A stretch of 64,000 nucleotides of DNA from an uncultured Prevotella sp. (GTDB lineage Bacteria > Bacteroidota > Bacteroidia > Bacteroidales > Bacteroidaceae), in the NCBI GenBank assembly GCA_947304695.1, contig CAMZBS010000002.1, positions 1 to 64,000 on the forward strand, read 5' to 3'. The notes under the pieces were generated by a model. The model saw only the letters and a program-made list of their open reading frames with translations, was not told where the DNA came from and made no database searches. Position numbers and translations under genes: made by a program. This document shows, in pieces, positions 49,315-59,403 of this stretch. How positions within the stretch are numbered: position 1 is the first letter of the stretch; each line of letters starts with the position of its first letter.

Positions 49315-51927
49315 ATGAGAAGAATCCTCACAACGTGGATCGTGACCCTGGTGTGCGTGCTGGGCGTCATGGCTCAATCGATGACCGACGAACAGGTCAT
49401 CCGCTTTGTCGTGAAAGAGCAGAAAGCTGGCTCCTCACAACAGGAGATAGCCGCCAAACTGATGCAGAAGAACGTGAGCATTGACCAGATCAAGCGCGTG
49501 CAGAAAAAAGTGGAACGCCTAAAGAAAGGTCAGGGACTGGGCACGTTCGACAAGGTCGACGACGAACAGGATGGTCGCATGCGCCGTAACAACGGCAACT
49601 TGAGAAAGAGCGACGACGGCAGCGTAATCGGCAAGATGAAGGACGAGAAGCTGAGCAAGCGGGCCAGCAGCAAGAGCGACCGAAGGAAGAACCGCCAGCT
49701 GGAGGAGGAAGACGAACAACAGGAAATCAAAGGGCAGCTGGACGAGTTCATGCCCGACTCATTCGACATCTACGACAGAATGGTGATCAGGGATTATCTG
49801 AAGGCCAAGGACGAATATGAAAAGAAGTCGAAGAAGAAAATCTTCGGCCATGATTTGTTCAACAACGAAGACCTGACATTTGAACCGGCCATGAACATAG
49901 CCACACCGCGTGACTACATACTGGGACCGGGCGATGTTGTGTTTATTGATATCTATGGTGCTTCGCAGCGAACCATTGAGGAAACCATTTCACCCGACGG
50001 CTATGTGGTGGTGGAGGACTACGGCCCCATTCAGATATCGGGCCTCACCGAAGAGCAGGCCAACGCCCGCATACGGTCGAAGCTGGGCAGCCACTACAGC
50101 AGCTCGAGCATCAAGATGACGGTAGGCCAGACGCGCACCATCACGGTGAACGTGATGGGCGAGGTGAAGACTCCCGGCACTTTCACGCTCTCGGCCTTTG
50201 CCACCGTGTTCCACGCCCTCTACATGGCTGGCGGTCCGAACGACATAGGTACGCTGAGAAACATCAAGGTGTATCGCCATAACCGGCTGGTGACCACCGT
50301 TGACGTGTATGACTACATCCTGAACGGCAAGCTGAGCGGCAACATCCGACTGGCCGACAACGACGTGATCTCGGTGGGAACCTACGACTGCATGGTGAGC
50401 ATCAAGGGCAAGGTGAAACGCCCCATGTACTATGAGATGAAGAAAAACGAGAGCATGAAGACGCTGCTGGACTATGCAGGCGGCTTCAGTGGTGATGCCT
50501 ATAAGAAAACGGTACGCGTGATACGTAAGGCAGGCACGCACTATTCGGTGTTCAATGTGGGCGAGTTCGACATGAGTTCGTTCCGCATGGCCGACGAAGA
50601 CTCTGTGAGCGTAGACTCCATCCTGCCACGCTATTCCAACATGGTTGAGATCAAAGGTGCCGTGTTCCATCCCGGCATGTACCAGATTGGTGAACATGTG
50701 AACAGCGTGAAGTCGCTGCTGGAACAGGCCGACGGTGTGACAGAGGATGCCTTTACTGCCCATGCCGTCATGCACCGCATGCGTGCTGACCGCACCCTTG
50801 AGGTAGTACAGGTGGACATTGACGGCATTATGAACGGCACCGTGGCCGACATTCCGTTGAAGAACGAGGACGTGCTGTTCGTGCCCACCCGCCAGGAGGT
50901 GATGGAAGAGCAGTCGATTACCATTCACGGTGAAGTGCAATATCCCGGAACCTACGTTTATGCCGCCAATGAGACACTGGAAGACTTCGTACTTCAAGCT
51001 GGAGGTCTGAAGGAAACGGCTGCCATGGTCAACGTATTTGTGTCGCGCCGCACCGTGAATCCCATGGCAACAACCACCGACAGCATTGTGGGCCAGTCGT
51101 TTACCTTCACGCTGAAAGACGGATTTGTCATTGATGGCGAACCCGGCTTCCACCTGCAGCCCTTCGATGAAGTATTCGTGCGTAAAAGCCCCGGCTACAA
51201 TGAGCAGCAGAACGTAATGGTAGAAGGCGAGGTGATGTTTGGCGGCGAATATACGCTGACCAAGCAGAACGAACGTCTGAGTGACCTGATTCGCAAGGCT
51301 GGCGGCGTGACCAATATTGCCTACGTGGCAGGAGCACGTCTGGAACGTAAGTTGAACGAGGCAGAACGCATGCGCTACGAAGAATCTGTCAAGATGCAGC
51401 GCCAGCAGAACGAGGCTGCCATGATGGAACAAGCACTGAAGAGCGGCCGTTCTATCTCCGAGATTCAGCAAGGTATGAGCGCCACACAAGAAAAACTCGT
51501 CATACCTGAGACCTATCCCGTGGGCATTCAGCTCGACAAAGCCTTGACCAATCCTGGTAGCGACTACGACCTGGTGCTGCGCGAAGGCGACCGTCTGGTA
51601 GTGCCCGTCTACACCGGAACCGTGAAGATCAACGGTGAGGTGATGTACCCCAACACCGTGGGCTTCGAGGCAGGCAAGAAGGTGAGCTACTACATCAACC
51701 AGGCTGGCGGCTACAGCAGCAATGCCAAGAAAAAGAAGACCTATATTATTTATATGAACGGCGACGTGGCCAAGGTGAGCGGCAGCACAAAGGTGCGCCC
51801 CGGCTGCGAAATCGTGGTTCCTACCAAGGCACGTAACCGCATGACCACAGCCGAGACCATGACCATTGGCACCGGCATTGCTTCGATTGCCACGATGGTG
51901 GCCACCATAGCAAGTCTGATGAAATAG
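49315..51927 (+). CDS. Polysaccharide export protein with six SLBB repeats (Wza-like)
   Basis: This 870-residue outer-membrane export protein has a signal peptide (about 1-21), then a charged helical region (about 30-185) unlike classical Wza. A Poly_export domain (about 195-265) reads YILGPGDVVFIDIYGASQRT and SPDGYVVVEDYGPIQISGL. Six SLBB repeats follow, each beginning G-E/K-V and ending AGG (for example NVMGEVKTPGTFTL near 280 and KINGEVMYPNTVGF near 770). A hydrophobic C-terminal helix (TMTIGTGIASIATMVATIAS) is the likely outer-membrane segment. No lipobox is seen. An AAGGAA site precedes the ATG. First gene of the exopolysaccharide operon. Confidence 0.95.
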   Translation: MRRILTTWIVTLVCVLGVMAQSMTDEQVIRFVVKEQKAGSSQQEIAAKLMQKNVSIDQIKRVQKKVERLKKGQGLGTFDKVDDEQDGRMRRNNGNLRKSDDGSVIGKMKDEKLSKRASSKSDRRKNRQLEEEDEQQEIKGQLDEFMPDSFDIYDRMVIRDYLKAKDEYEKKSKKKIFGHDLFNNEDLTFEPAMNIATPRDYILGPGDVVFIDIYGASQRTIEETISPDGYVVVEDYGPIQISGLTEEQANARIRSKLGSHYSSSSIKMTVGQTRTITVNVMGEVKTPGTFTLSAFATVFHALYMAGGPNDIGTLRNIKVYRHNRLVTTVDVYDYILNGKLSGNIRLADNDVISVGTYDCMVSIKGKVKRPMYYEMKKNESMKTLLDYAGGFSGDAYKKTVRVIRKAGTHYSVFNVGEFDMSSFRMADEDSVSVDSILPRYSNMVEIKGAVFHPGMYQIGEHVNSVKSLLEQADGVTEDAFTAHAVMHRMRADRTLEVVQVDIDGIMNGTVADIPLKNEDVLFVPTRQEVMEEQSITIHGEVQYPGTYVYAANETLEDFVLQAGGLKETAAMVNVFVSRRTVNPMATTTDSIVGQSFTFTLKDGFVIDGEPGFHLQPFDEVFVRKSPGYNEQQNVMVEGEVMFGGEYTLTKQNERLSDLIRKAGGVTNIAYVAGARLERKLNEAERMRYEESVKMQRQQNEAAMMEQALKSGRSISEIQQGMSATQEKLVIPETYPVGIQLDKALTNPGSDYDLVLREGDRLVVPVYTGTVKINGEVMYPNTVGFEAGKKVSYYINQAGGYSSNAKKKKTYIIYMNGDVAKVSGSTKVRPGCEIVVPTKARNRMTTAETMTIGTGIASIATMVATIASLMK

Positions 51928-51959
51928 GAAAACCGTGCAATAAGCAAACAACAACCGTT

Positions 51960-53018
51960 ATGGACGAAAAGAAGAAAATCGATATTGACTTCAAACAGAT
52001 TGTACAGACCCTGCTAAGCAAGAAAAAGCTATTCCTGAAAGTCTGGATTATCACGTTTGTGCTATCGTGCTTGTGGATTCTGCCACAGCCGCGCTACTAT
52101 ACCACCAAGGTTTCTGTTGCACCCGAATCTTCAGACTCCAAGAATGCGGGAGATCTCGCATCGCTTGCTTCAAGTTTTGGATTTAGTATTGGCAACGGAA
52201 CTTCCGATGCCATCTACCCCCAATTATATCCTGACCTGTTCAAATCTACCAATTTCTGCGTGGGCCTGCTCGACATCATGGTACAGACCAAAGACGGCGA
52301 GATCAATACCGACTATTACACCTATCTGACAAAACACCAGAAACAAAACCTGCTACTTCTGCCATACAATAGTTTCAGGAATTGGTTGAAAGAGACTTTC
52401 AGCGAACAAGAACCTGAAACGCCGGGAAAGAGCGGCAAGCGCTTCGATCCCTTCCAACTGTCGAAGAAAACAACAGACATCGTCCTTAAAGTGCAAAACA
52501 ACATCACCTGTTCGTACAGCAAAACCACAGATGTTGTTACAATCAGCGTAACCGATCAGGACCCGTTGGTCTGCGCTCTATTGGCCGACAGCGTCCGTCA
52601 GCACCTGCAAGCATTCATCACCGACTACCGCACGAAAAAGTCAAGGATAGACTATGAACACTTCCAGCAATTGACAGACGAAGCCAAAGAAGCCTATGAC
52701 AAAGCCCGCCAGCGCTATGCTGCCTTCTCCGACGCCCATCAAGATGCCTTCCTGCAAAGCATCAGGACAAAAGCCGAGGACTTGGAGAATGACATGCAAT
52801 TAAAGTTCAACATCTACACTGCCATGAACACGCGCAAAGAGGCAGCAATGGCAAAGGTGCAGGAAAGTACCCCTGCTTTTACCACGCTGACAAACTCCAC
52901 CGTACCCGTAAAGCCCGCCGGCCCCAAGCGCATGATTTTCGTGGCAGCAATGCTGTTCCTGGCTACCATTGGCACTATTCTACATTTATACCGCAAAAAC
53001 GTCATAGAATGGTTCTGA
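51960..53018 (+). CDS. Chain-length determinant protein (Wzz-type)
   Basis: This 352-residue inner-membrane protein has two membrane helices (about 25-45 and 325-345) flanking a periplasmic helical region with a long coiled-coil-like part (about 215-300). PVKPAGPKRMIFV before the second helix is the Wzz proline-rich signature. There is no C-terminal tyrosine kinase domain, so chain-length control here would need a separate kinase or none. It follows the export protein by 32 bases. Confidence 0.92.
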   Translation: MDEKKKIDIDFKQIVQTLLSKKKLFLKVWIITFVLSCLWILPQPRYYTTKVSVAPESSDSKNAGDLASLASSFGFSIGNGTSDAIYPQLYPDLFKSTNFCVGLLDIMVQTKDGEINTDYYTYLTKHQKQNLLLLPYNSFRNWLKETFSEQEPETPGKSGKRFDPFQLSKKTTDIVLKVQNNITCSYSKTTDVVTISVTDQDPLVCALLADSVRQHLQAFITDYRTKKSRIDYEHFQQLTDEAKEAYDKARQRYAAFSDAHQDAFLQSIRTKAEDLENDMQLKFNIYTAMNTRKEAAMAKVQESTPAFTTLTNSTVPVKPAGPKRMIFVAAMLFLATIGTILHLYRKNVIEWF

Positions 53019-53028
53019 AGCAACCGTA

Positions 53029-54243
53029 ATGTCCGTATTCTATTTAATATTCATTGCGCTATCAGCCTACTTCTCTTTCCGCTATGATGGAATAGAAGAG
53101 TACAACAACCACAAACAGCACCGTTTGTGGCTAATGTGCATCTATCTGATATGCCTGACAGGATTCAGCTACGGACTGGGAGCCGACAAATTCACATACA
53201 TGGATGAATTTGAGGAATATCCAAATACATTTGATGAAATTGGCGACATCATTTTTCAACAAATTGTTTTCAAAGGAGAAATGCCTCTATGGACTATCTT
53301 AAACTTGGCATGCAAGTCCTGGTTCGATTCCTTTTATGCAGTTCAGCTATTAGAAAGTGCCACCATCAACATAGCCGTTTGCTACTTAGCCAGCAAATAC
53401 ACACACCGTTATTTTCTCTTTCTTCTTGTCTACTTTTTCTCACTTCAATATTTCATTTTCAACACAGAAGTGATGCGTGAAGGATTTGCCTTAGGCATTA
53501 TGCTGCTCGGCATGGATGCCTATGTCTGCGGAGAAAAGTGGAAATTTTTTCTTGCATTACCCTTGGCTCTTCTCTTCCACATTTCGGCTGCAGTTGTGCT
53601 TTTGTTCCTTTTTGCAAGATTCCGCATCACATGGAAAACTTTAATCTACGCGTTCTTCGCGTCGTTCCTTATTTGGTTCCTGAGCGATCATGTTTTAGGC
53701 AAATTCATGGTTCTGGCTTTAGGCGGAATGGGAGCCTTTGTCGGTAAGGCGCTTTACTACGCCATACAGGCAACGACCATTTTCGGTTTTTTGCGATGGG
53801 CTCTCATCTATTTGGTCTTCCCATTCATCATCATGTACACCTCAACAAAGCTTGAACCATCAGAAGAACTCAAAAAGCGTAAAGAGAAGTTCATTGCCTT
53901 TATGTTGATCCTGGGAGTTATTGCCAGTGCCATGTCTGGTTTTATCAGACTTTACAACTACACATACATCTTCTATTTAATCATGTTTGCAGACTTTATT
54001 TATATGCTGATTCGCTACAAAGAACACCTGATTGTCAGATTAGGAACTTTTGCAGGAACCTTATTTTTTATATCCCAACTGTATTTTGGACATTACAATA
54101 CGACAGACACCTATTTCTATCAGTTTTTCTATCCATACACTTGCATTTTAGACGAGGATGCTGATGTTTTTTTCAGGCCAATTGCGCACAATGAAGCAAC
54201 TGAGCTGAAAATGGAAGACAACAATACACGTGACATTGAATAA
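53029..54243 (+). CDS. EpsG-family polysaccharide polymerase (Wzy role)
   Basis: This 404-residue protein has about ten membrane helices and the EpsG pattern near the start: GADKFTYMDEFEEYP in the first periplasmic loop, then a segment FLLVYFFSLQYFIFNTEVMREGFA-like (NTEVMREGFALGIMLLG near 145). It would join repeat units at the outer face of the inner membrane. It lies 10 bases after wzz. Codon use here is more AT-rich than in the utilisation locus, as is common for exopolysaccharide clusters. Confidence 0.88.
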   Translation: MSVFYLIFIALSAYFSFRYDGIEEYNNHKQHRLWLMCIYLICLTGFSYGLGADKFTYMDEFEEYPNTFDEIGDIIFQQIVFKGEMPLWTILNLACKSWFDSFYAVQLLESATINIAVCYLASKYTHRYFLFLLVYFFSLQYFIFNTEVMREGFALGIMLLGMDAYVCGEKWKFFLALPLALLFHISAAVVLLFLFARFRITWKTLIYAFFASFLIWFLSDHVLGKFMVLALGGMGAFVGKALYYAIQATTIFGFLRWALIYLVFPFIIMYTSTKLEPSEELKKRKEKFIAFMLILGVIASAMSGFIRLYNYTYIFYLIMFADFIYMLIRYKEHLIVRLGTFAGTLFFISQLYFGHYNTTDTYFYQFFYPYTCILDEDADVFFRPIAHNEATELKMEDNNTRDIE

Positions 54244-54259
54244 CCTTCAGCCGAGCCCC

Positions 54260-55585
54260 ATGAACAAGCAGAACAATCGCTCACAACTCATCATCAAAAA
54301 CGTGATTGCCTCTTTCATCGTGAAAGGATGGTCGGCATGCATTGTTCTCATTATGGTACCACTGACTTTAAAATGTCTTGGAGCATACCAAAACGGTGTG
54401 TGGCTTACTATCAGCAGTCTGCTAGTATGGATAGACCAAATGGACATAGGCTTGGGCAACGGGCTTCGCAATTGTCTGGCTACTCACATTGCTCATGGCG
54501 AAATGGAAGAGGCAAGGAAAGCCATCAGTTCCACAATGGCTATGCTGGCATGCATTGTCATTCCCGTCCTATTATTGTTTCTGTTTCTCATTTGGCAAGC
54601 AGACGTGTACACATTTCTCAACGTCGAAACGGCTGTGATACCCGAATTACGTCTTGCACTCATGAGCGGAACCATTCTGGTATGTATGACCTTTGTCTTG
54701 AAATTCATCAGCAACGTCTACATGGGTATGCAACTGCCTGCCGTCAGCAATCTGCTCATGACATTAGGGCAAACAGCAGCCCTACTGGGCACATGGTGCC
54801 TTTATATTACTGACAATGCCTCATTCCTTCTGATTATCATTGTGAATACGGCTGCACCTTTTTTTATCTATCTTCTTTCATATCCTTATACCTTCTACAT
54901 CCGCTTTCCCAAGCTGAGGCCTTCGCTAAAACTCGTAAACCTTCACTCTGCACTGGAACTTGGAAATCTTGGTGTAAAGTTCTTTTGGCTACAGATAGCA
55001 GCCCTTCTACAGTTCTGGACTGCCAATATTCTGATTTCAAAGTTCTTTACTCCAGAAATGGTAACCCCCTATCAGATTGCCTATCGCTACATGAGTCTGG
55101 TTATGGTAGCTTTTACTGTAGTCTGCATGCCTTTCTGGAACGCAACCACCGATGCTTTTGAACGTGGCGACATGCAATGGATAAAAAGGGCGAGCCGACG
55201 CATGAATCTTTTCACAGCCATAATCGCAACTGTCCTGATATTAATGACAATTGTTTCACCCTGGGTTTATGACCTGTGGATTGGTGACTCATGCCACGTG
55301 CCGCATGCTATGACAACAATGATAGCTGTCTATGTATTTCTCTTGGTGCTCAGCATGCGATATTCGTATTTCCTAAATGGAATAGGAGCCCTACGGCTAC
55401 AACTTTACATGACGGTGTCGGCTATCATATTTATTCCACTTGCCTGGCTTGTAAGCAGCATTACCCATAGCATTATCTGGTTCTTGGCCGTGATGTGCCT
55501 GTGCAACCTGCCTGGTATCATCGTGAATATCATTCAATTCAACAAAGTACTAAATGGAAAAGCAAAAGGAATATGGAGAATCTAA
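54260..55585 (+). CDS. Oligosaccharide flippase (Wzx-type)
   Basis: I chose the ATG at 54260 (MNKQNNRSQLIIKNVIASFI), 16 bases after the polymerase stop; an in-frame start at 54230 would overlap it. The 441-residue protein has 12 or so helices, with PLTLKCLGAYQNGVWLTISS and IDQMDIGLGNGLRNCLATHI near the start, typical of polysaccharide transporters of the MATE/MOP group. It moves lipid-linked repeat units across the inner membrane. Its end overlaps the next gene by 13 bases. Confidence 0.92.
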   Translation: MNKQNNRSQLIIKNVIASFIVKGWSACIVLIMVPLTLKCLGAYQNGVWLTISSLLVWIDQMDIGLGNGLRNCLATHIAHGEMEEARKAISSTMAMLACIVIPVLLLFLFLIWQADVYTFLNVETAVIPELRLALMSGTILVCMTFVLKFISNVYMGMQLPAVSNLLMTLGQTAALLGTWCLYITDNASFLLIIIVNTAAPFFIYLLSYPYTFYIRFPKLRPSLKLVNLHSALELGNLGVKFFWLQIAALLQFWTANILISKFFTPEMVTPYQIAYRYMSLVMVAFTVVCMPFWNATTDAFERGDMQWIKRASRRMNLFTAIIATVLILMTIVSPWVYDLWIGDSCHVPHAMTTMIAVYVFLLVLSMRYSYFLNGIGALRLQLYMTVSAIIFIPLAWLVSSITHSIIWFLAVMCLCNLPGIIVNIIQFNKVLNGKAKGIWRI

Positions 55586-56442
55586 GATATAAATATAAAA
55601 TGCTGGGATTGGTGACACTCTATAATCCAGACGTTGAAGTCGCTTCTGACAACATCAAAAGATATATCCATGATTTGGATTCGCTTATTATTTGGGACAA
55701 CTCTCCTTTTGAAGCCAACCTCAAGCAACTGCTACAAGCATCTTTAGAAAGCGCATGGAAAAAAATAATATGGATAGGTAACGGAGAAAACCGTTGTATC
55801 GCTCCCGCCATCAATCATGCATGGCAATATGCCAAGGAACACGCTTTCGACTTTCTGCTAATCATGGATCAGGACAGCAAGTGGGCCGATTTCCCGAACT
55901 ATCGCTTGCAAATTGAACACTTTTGGACTAATGGCAAGAAATGGGTATACACGCCTTTTTTCGAGGGAGTCAAAGAACTGAGCCAAGAACAGCCTGTTCA
56001 GTTCATTCGGCTATTCATCAATTCCGGAACTGTCATTCCCATTGAAATACTTTCTGCAGTAGGCGGAGCCGACGAGGCAATGCCGCTCGATGCCTTAGAT
56101 CATGATTTGGCCATACGAATACAGAAAGCGGGCTACCAAGTAGTATGCATCACATCATCGACACTTTACCATACTTTAGGAAACCCCAGCAAATCGGAAT
56201 CACTGCATCTGATGACAAACAACTATAGTGCTTGGCGCACCTATTCCATTGCCCGAAGCCACATTATCAATTATCGTAAACACCACGACTGGCTAACATT
56301 TGCCGACAAAAAGCGAATCGTAAACGAATATTTCTTATTACGTTTCATTCGTATCGTCCTACTTGAAACAGACAAGGCAAACAAAATAAAAATGCTGCTG
56401 AAAGGAATAAAAGAAGGACTAACCTACAAACTGGAAACATGA
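55573..56442 (+). CDS. Family 2 glycosyltransferase (rhamnosyltransferase-like)
   Basis: This 289-residue protein starts at the ATG at 55573 (MENLRYKYKMLGLVTLYNPD), which has AAAGGA just before it. The GT-A fold is clear: VTLYNPD at the start, LIMDQDSKW as the DxD-type site near 99, and VGGADEAMPLDALDHDLAIR as the acceptor-side ED-like segment. The pattern is close to rhamnosyltransferases of O-antigen clusters, but the sugar is not certain. It overlaps the flippase gene and, by 4 bases, the next transferase. Confidence 0.88.
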   Translation: MENLRYKYKMLGLVTLYNPDVEVASDNIKRYIHDLDSLIIWDNSPFEANLKQLLQASLESAWKKIIWIGNGENRCIAPAINHAWQYAKEHAFDFLLIMDQDSKWADFPNYRLQIEHFWTNGKKWVYTPFFEGVKELSQEQPVQFIRLFINSGTVIPIEILSAVGGADEAMPLDALDHDLAIRIQKAGYQVVCITSSTLYHTLGNPSKSESLHLMTNNYSAWRTYSIARSHIINYRKHHDWLTFADKKRIVNEYFLLRFIRIVLLETDKANKIKMLLKGIKEGLTYKLET

Positions 56443-57290
56443 AAAAAGACCATCTTGCTATTTTAATGGCCACATATAACGGTGCATCCTATATCAAAGA
56501 ACAAATAGACTCACTGTTAGAACAGAGCTATCAGCAATGGACACTTTATGTCCACGATGATGGTTCTACAGACAAGACTCTGGATATTCTCCAACAATAT
56601 GCCAGCCAATACGACAACATTCATTTGTTGGACTATCCCAGCCAGAAAGGGGCAAAGAACAATTTCCTTTCCCTTCTTCAACGGGTAGAAGCCTGTTACT
56701 ATATGTTCTGTGACCAAGACGATGTATGGTTAAAAGACCGAATAGCCGTTTCTTTAGGAGAGATGGAGCAATTGGAGAGAAAGTTCACGACAGACAAGCC
56801 GATTATTGTCTATAACGACCTTCATGTCACCGACGACCACCTTAACATCCTTTACAACTCTTTCTGGCAGGAAATATGCGTTCATCCAGAATTTCTCACC
56901 ACCTTCGATGAAGTCGCAGGCTGCATTCCTGTTACAGGATGTGCCATGCTCTTCAACCAGAAGGCAAAAGATGCTGTCATATTGCCAGCACCCCTTGCAA
57001 CAATGCACGATGCATGGATTACATGCTGTACGCTAAAAGCAGGTGGAATAATCCACCCCATTAGAAAACAGCTTATTTATTACCGACAGCACGAAGGCAA
57101 TAGTATAGGTGCGGAAGACCTGAACCACATTGACCTGGCATACAGGTTAAGCCACTTCTGGGAAATGCAGGGCAAAAACTGGCGGCAATATCGTATGATG
57201 CAATCACTGGGCTATGGCTCAATTTTCAAGTTCTTCCGATACAAATGGATCTACAAGAAACGAATACAGAACAAGACACACACAGCATGA
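56439..57290 (+). CDS. Family 2 glycosyltransferase
   Basis: This 283-residue GT-A enzyme has ILMATYNGASYIKEQIDSLL at the start, VHDDGSTDKT near 39, MFCDQDDVW as the metal-binding DxD near 88, and CAMLFNQKAKDA further on. This is the form of O-antigen transferases acting after the first sugar. It overlaps both neighbours by 4 bases (ATGA), so the genes are tightly coupled. Donor sugar unknown. Confidence 0.93.
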   Translation: MKKDHLAILMATYNGASYIKEQIDSLLEQSYQQWTLYVHDDGSTDKTLDILQQYASQYDNIHLLDYPSQKGAKNNFLSLLQRVEACYYMFCDQDDVWLKDRIAVSLGEMEQLERKFTTDKPIIVYNDLHVTDDHLNILYNSFWQEICVHPEFLTTFDEVAGCIPVTGCAMLFNQKAKDAVILPAPLATMHDAWITCCTLKAGGIIHPIRKQLIYYRQHEGNSIGAEDLNHIDLAYRLSHFWEMQGKNWRQYRMMQSLGYGSIFKFFRYKWIYKKRIQNKTHTA

Positions 57291-58177
57291 AAAGACTTTC
57301 TATCATTATCGTTACCTATCAATCGGAACACGACATCTACGATTGCCTGAAGACGGTGTGGCAGTTCTGCGACATCGATAAAAGCATGCTTGAGGTTATC
57401 ATTGTTGACAATTCTCCAGAATGCGAACCAATGTTTACGAAACTCCGACATATTTATGGCAATGATGTTACACTCATACACAACACTCATAATGGCGGCT
57501 ATGGACAAGGCAACAATGTGGGAATTCAGCAGGCATCGGCTCCTGTCATCATGATCATGAACCCCGACGTCAGGCTTTGCCAACCTTTGTTCAACACTGC
57601 TCTCAAGGCCTTTGATGAAAATCCGGAACTATGTATGTATGGCATGAAGCAATGGCTTTCTGAACAGGCGAAAAGCCCACTTTCTTTTGATTGTTCCCGA
57701 CGAATGAATGGCTACCTCATACCCTTCGTTTCCTCTATCTGCAACAAATTTGACCGGTATTTCTCCAAAATCATGTATCTGCAAGGATCATGCTTTTTCG
57801 TAAATAAAAAGAAGTTCTGCGATATAGGCCTCTTCGACGAAGATATCTTCATGTATGGGGAAGAAGACGACATACATTGGCGGTTCAAGAAAAGATTTGG
57901 CTCTCATTTTGCCTATAACCCAAAACTACGCTATCTTCACCTCACTTTAGAACGTCCCATGATGCTTGCAACTGAACTAAAAATGGTCAACTCGATTGCA
58001 CTCTCTAATAAGAAGAAGGGCTATCCTGTCAGTAAGACCTATCAGAACTTTATTCGCTACTACAAAGTTAGGCTGTTCAGCGCGCAACTAAAGAAACTAT
58101 TTGGCAAGCCATTTGCCCGTGAACATATTGATATTTTAAAGACTGTTATCAACGAACTAAAGCAACATCAGGCATGA
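57287..58177 (+). CDS. Family 2 glycosyltransferase (WbbL-like)
   Basis: I chose the ATG at 57287 (MKRLSIIIVTYQSEHDIYDC), which overlaps the upstream stop by 4 bases, for 296 residues. GT-A motifs: VDNSPECEP, NGGYGQGNNVGIQQA, IMNPDVRL for the metal site near 90, and GLFDEDIFMYGEEDDIHWRF near 190. These are as in WbbL-type rhamnosyltransferases. It overlaps the next gene by 4 bases. Confidence 0.92.
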   Translation: MKRLSIIIVTYQSEHDIYDCLKTVWQFCDIDKSMLEVIIVDNSPECEPMFTKLRHIYGNDVTLIHNTHNGGYGQGNNVGIQQASAPVIMIMNPDVRLCQPLFNTALKAFDENPELCMYGMKQWLSEQAKSPLSFDCSRRMNGYLIPFVSSICNKFDRYFSKIMYLQGSCFFVNKKKFCDIGLFDEDIFMYGEEDDIHWRFKKRFGSHFAYNPKLRYLHLTLERPMMLATELKMVNSIALSNKKKGYPVSKTYQNFIRYYKVRLFSAQLKKLFGKPFAREHIDILKTVINELKQHQA

Positions 58178-59391
58178 AATCATTCTTCTCAGAAATACTC
58201 GTAAGAAAATACTTTTTGTTGGTATTCCTTTTATTTCAACTCGGACTATACTCTAAAGCCCAGGTTGCTGAGCGCGAAATGCCGATTATTGCCTACTGGG
58301 GCATACCCGAGAACAATACTACCGACACTAATTTCCAAGATTTCAAAGAATGCGGCTTCACGACAAGCCTCTTTCCGTATTCATCACTCAATGCTCTTAA
58401 AAATGCCTGCAGAGTAGCTGAAAGACATGGAGTAAAAGTATTGGGTAATTGTCCCGAGATTGCGACATCTCCTCAGAAGACGGCTACTACGCTGAAAGAT
58501 GAAAAAGGATTCTTTGGCTACTTTATGCAAGACGAGCCCAACGTTCAGGAAATACAACTGCGACACAAGGAAATAGAACGACTCAAAAGCATTGACAATA
58601 GTCATTATTTCTATATCAACCTGCATCCTTATTACGAAACGGATCCGAAGCGTTTCTATGCCATCGCAAAAGTAAACACCTATCCAGAATACCTGAAAAT
58701 TGCATCGCAAGGGCCTTGCCAGCAAATTTCCTTTGACTATTATCCTATTACGAAAGCGGGGATGCGGGAAACATGGTACAACAACCTGGAGATGGTCAGA
58801 GACCAAAGTCTTTCGACTGGCAAACCGTTTTGGGGGTTTGCCCTGTCGGTTCCTCATAACCACTACCCCGCCCCAACCCTAAGTTCCCTGCGCTTGCAAA
58901 TCTACTCCAATCTTGCTTATGGAGCGCAAGCCATACAATATTTTACTTACTGGACACCAGGAAAAAATCCTCTTTACGACTTTCACGATGCCCCCATAGG
59001 CACCAACGGAAAGAAAACAAAGACCTACGCGCTGGTCAAGCAGATGAACAACGAACTGAAGTCTGTAGCCAAGCTGTTCTACGGGGCAAAGGTATTTTCG
59101 GTGCGCCACTTTGGAGTAGTGCCCGAAGGAACCACTCGACTGGAGTATGCTCCGCTGAACATTAAATCACTGAGAATCAGCAGCAAAATGGGGGCTATCG
59201 TCTCACAGTTCGAGAAAGACAATCATTACTACCTGGCCATCGTCAACAAAGACTACAAAAAAGCTATGACCATATATATTGAAGCAAAGAATGCCGCACC
59301 TCGGCGCATCACCAAGACTCTCAAAGAAGAAGCAATGAGCAGTTCCTACAAGGTGGAGCCCGGCGACATACTTCTTTTTAAACTAATATAA
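58174..59391 (+). CDS. Secreted TIM-barrel protein, glycoside-hydrolase-like
   Basis: This 405-residue protein has an N-terminal signal segment (about 12-30, LLVFLLFQLGLYSKAQ). A (beta/alpha)8 pattern follows: IIAYWGIPENN, FFGYFMQDEPNVQEI with a Gln-Asp-Glu-Pro motif near 117 that often carries an acid/base Glu, then FDYYPITKAG, GFALSVPHNHYP and LAYGAQAIQYFTYW. A C-terminal small beta domain ends it. It looks like a GH42-type or related hydrolase, but I cannot assign the family. It is inside the exopolysaccharide operon, overlapping the transferase before it by 4 bases, so it may trim or release the polymer. Confidence 0.7.
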   Translation: MKSFFSEILVRKYFLLVFLLFQLGLYSKAQVAEREMPIIAYWGIPENNTTDTNFQDFKECGFTTSLFPYSSLNALKNACRVAERHGVKVLGNCPEIATSPQKTATTLKDEKGFFGYFMQDEPNVQEIQLRHKEIERLKSIDNSHYFYINLHPYYETDPKRFYAIAKVNTYPEYLKIASQGPCQQISFDYYPITKAGMRETWYNNLEMVRDQSLSTGKPFWGFALSVPHNHYPAPTLSSLRLQIYSNLAYGAQAIQYFTYWTPGKNPLYDFHDAPIGTNGKKTKTYALVKQMNNELKSVAKLFYGAKVFSVRHFGVVPEGTTRLEYAPLNIKSLRISSKMGAIVSQFEKDNHYYLAIVNKDYKKAMTIYIEAKNAAPRRITKTLKEEAMSSSYKVEPGDILLFKLI

Positions 59392-59403
59392 ACTACCCTT
59401 GTC

